NCBI RefSeq assembly: GCF_001613125.1
Contig: NZ_BDBT01000007.1
Location: forward strand, 1 to 64,000
DNA: 64,000 nt
From: Nocardia shimofusensis NBRC 100134
GTDB taxonomy: Bacteria; Actinomycetota; Actinomycetes; Mycobacteriales; Mycobacteriaceae
Direction: 5' to 3'
Shown here: positions 63,406 through 64,000 of the stretch, in pieces
How the letters are laid out: each line of letters opens with the position of its first letter
Numbering within the stretch: position 1 is the first letter of the stretch
Notes under the pieces: model-generated
Seen by the model: only the letters and a program-made list of their open reading frames with translations
What the model was told of the DNA's origin: nothing
The model's database searches: none
Made by a program: the position numbers and the translations under genes

Positions 63406-64000
63406 ATGTCAGTCACTGCGGCGTTGTCCGCGCGCGCCATCGATTCCGGCGCGCCTGTCTCGCTCGAGGGTTTGAGCAAGCGGTTCGGTCGTACCGTCGC
63501 CGTCGACGACCTCACGTTGAGCGTCGATCGCGGCGAGGTGTTCGGCTTCCTCGGCCCCAACGGTGCGGGCAAATCGACCACCATCCGGTTGCTTCTGGGG
63601 TTGATCCGGCCCACGTCGGGTGTGGCGAGGGTGTTCGGGGAGAAAGCGGCGGATGTCCGCGCCGCGCATCGGCACTTGGCCTATGTGCCTGCCGATGTGG
63701 CGCTGTGGCCGTCGTTGACCGGTGCGGAGATCCTCGAGTTGCTGGCCCGGGTGGGCCCCGGTGTCGATGAGGCTTATCGTGCCGAGCTGGTGGAGCGGTT
63801 CGCGCTGGATCCGGACAAGCCGGGCCGGACCTATTCCACCGGCAACCGGCAGAAGGTCGCGTTGGTCGCCGCCTTCGCCACTCGCGCCCCGCTGCTGGTA
63901 TTGGACGAGCCGACCAGTGGTCTGGATCCGCTGATGGAACAGCAGTTCCGTCGGTGTGTCACCGAGGCGCGGGAACGCGGGCAGACGGTCTTCTTGAGCT
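63406..64000 (+). CDS. ABC-2-type exporter ATPase (3' end outside window)
   Basis: ATG 63406 with GGAAAGG upstream opens a frame with no stop before the window end. It has Walker A FGFLGPNGAGKSTTI, a signature in the variant form YSTGNRQKVALVAAF and Walker B LLVLDEPTSGLDP. This is the DrrA/CcmA-type ATPase of drug or lipid exporters. The permease should follow downstream, outside the window. Confidence 0.85.
   Translation, partial: MSVTAALSARAIDSGAPVSLEGLSKRFGRTVAVDDLTLSVDRGEVFGFLGPNGAGKSTTIRLLLGLIRPTSGVARVFGEKAADVRAAHRHLAYVPADVALWPSLTGAEILELLARVGPGVDEAYRAELVERFALDPDKPGRTYSTGNRQKVALVAAFATRAPLLVLDEPTSGLDPLMEQQFRRCVTEARERGQTVFLS

Overview
The window is GC-rich DNA with frequent GTG/TTG starts and many Tat/lipoprotein-type exported proteins. 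It carries a group 3b NiFe hydrogenase operon with a mycobacterial-style hypoxia (DosR) box, MpaB-type oxygenase and acyl-CoA dehydrogenase/APH genes. This suggests a mycolic-acid actinobacterium (Nocardia, Rhodococcus or Mycobacterium type). The genus is inferred from gene content only.

Region 1 (1-14358) is an accessory island. It opens with the 3' part of a NACHT-type STAND ATPase carrying a nuclease-like N-terminus, a likely phage-defence gene. A 240-bp duplicate of that gene's 3' end lies 4 kb further on. Between the copies are an orphan gene, a lipoprotein, an OST-HTH remnant and a BrnT/RHH toxin-antitoxin pair. Next come a low-GC membrane protein, a nonsense-mutated small gene, a DUF1173-like gene, an orphan gene, and a frameshifted ISL3-family transposase with two further vestiges. 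The island ends with a tandem AbrB-like protein translationally coupled to a tyrosine recombinase.

Region 2 (14690-29483) holds a VWA lipoprotein. Facing it is a compact five-gene minus-strand operon: a DUF6603 beta-rich protein, a Tat-exported 958-aa protein, a 1755-aa multi-LysM protein, a 538-aa protein and a Cys-His-Asp peptidase-like protein. Spacing is -4 to +66 nt, with a perfect palindrome upstream. I recognise only parts of these proteins and treat the operon as the best candidate for an undescribed system.

Region 3 (29780-43252) is scattered metabolic and exported-enzyme genes: a RibD-type reductase, an FAD monooxygenase, alpha/beta hydrolases with a TetR-HTH fusion regulator, a LysM esterase, a VOC protein, an Aer-type PAS protein, a secretory lipase, an alpha carbonic anhydrase, and a coupled acyl-CoA dehydrogenase/APH pair.

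Region 4 (43423-52688) has an MpaB-type oxygenase and a branched-chain-amino-acid/urea-type ABC importer. The importer has a fused permease and an attenuator-like hairpin after the binding protein. A TetR gene, a DUF808 membrane protein, a small membrane protein, a metal chaperone and an orphan gene follow.

Region 5 (52869-64000) has a carboxylate-amine ligase, then the six-gene hydrogenase operon (beta, cNMP sensor, gamma, delta, alpha, maturation protease) behind a DosR-like box. After it come a TetR gene, the truncated start of an FAD enzyme, a CocE/S15-type hydrolase, an MBL-fold protein, and an ABC ATPase that runs off the end.
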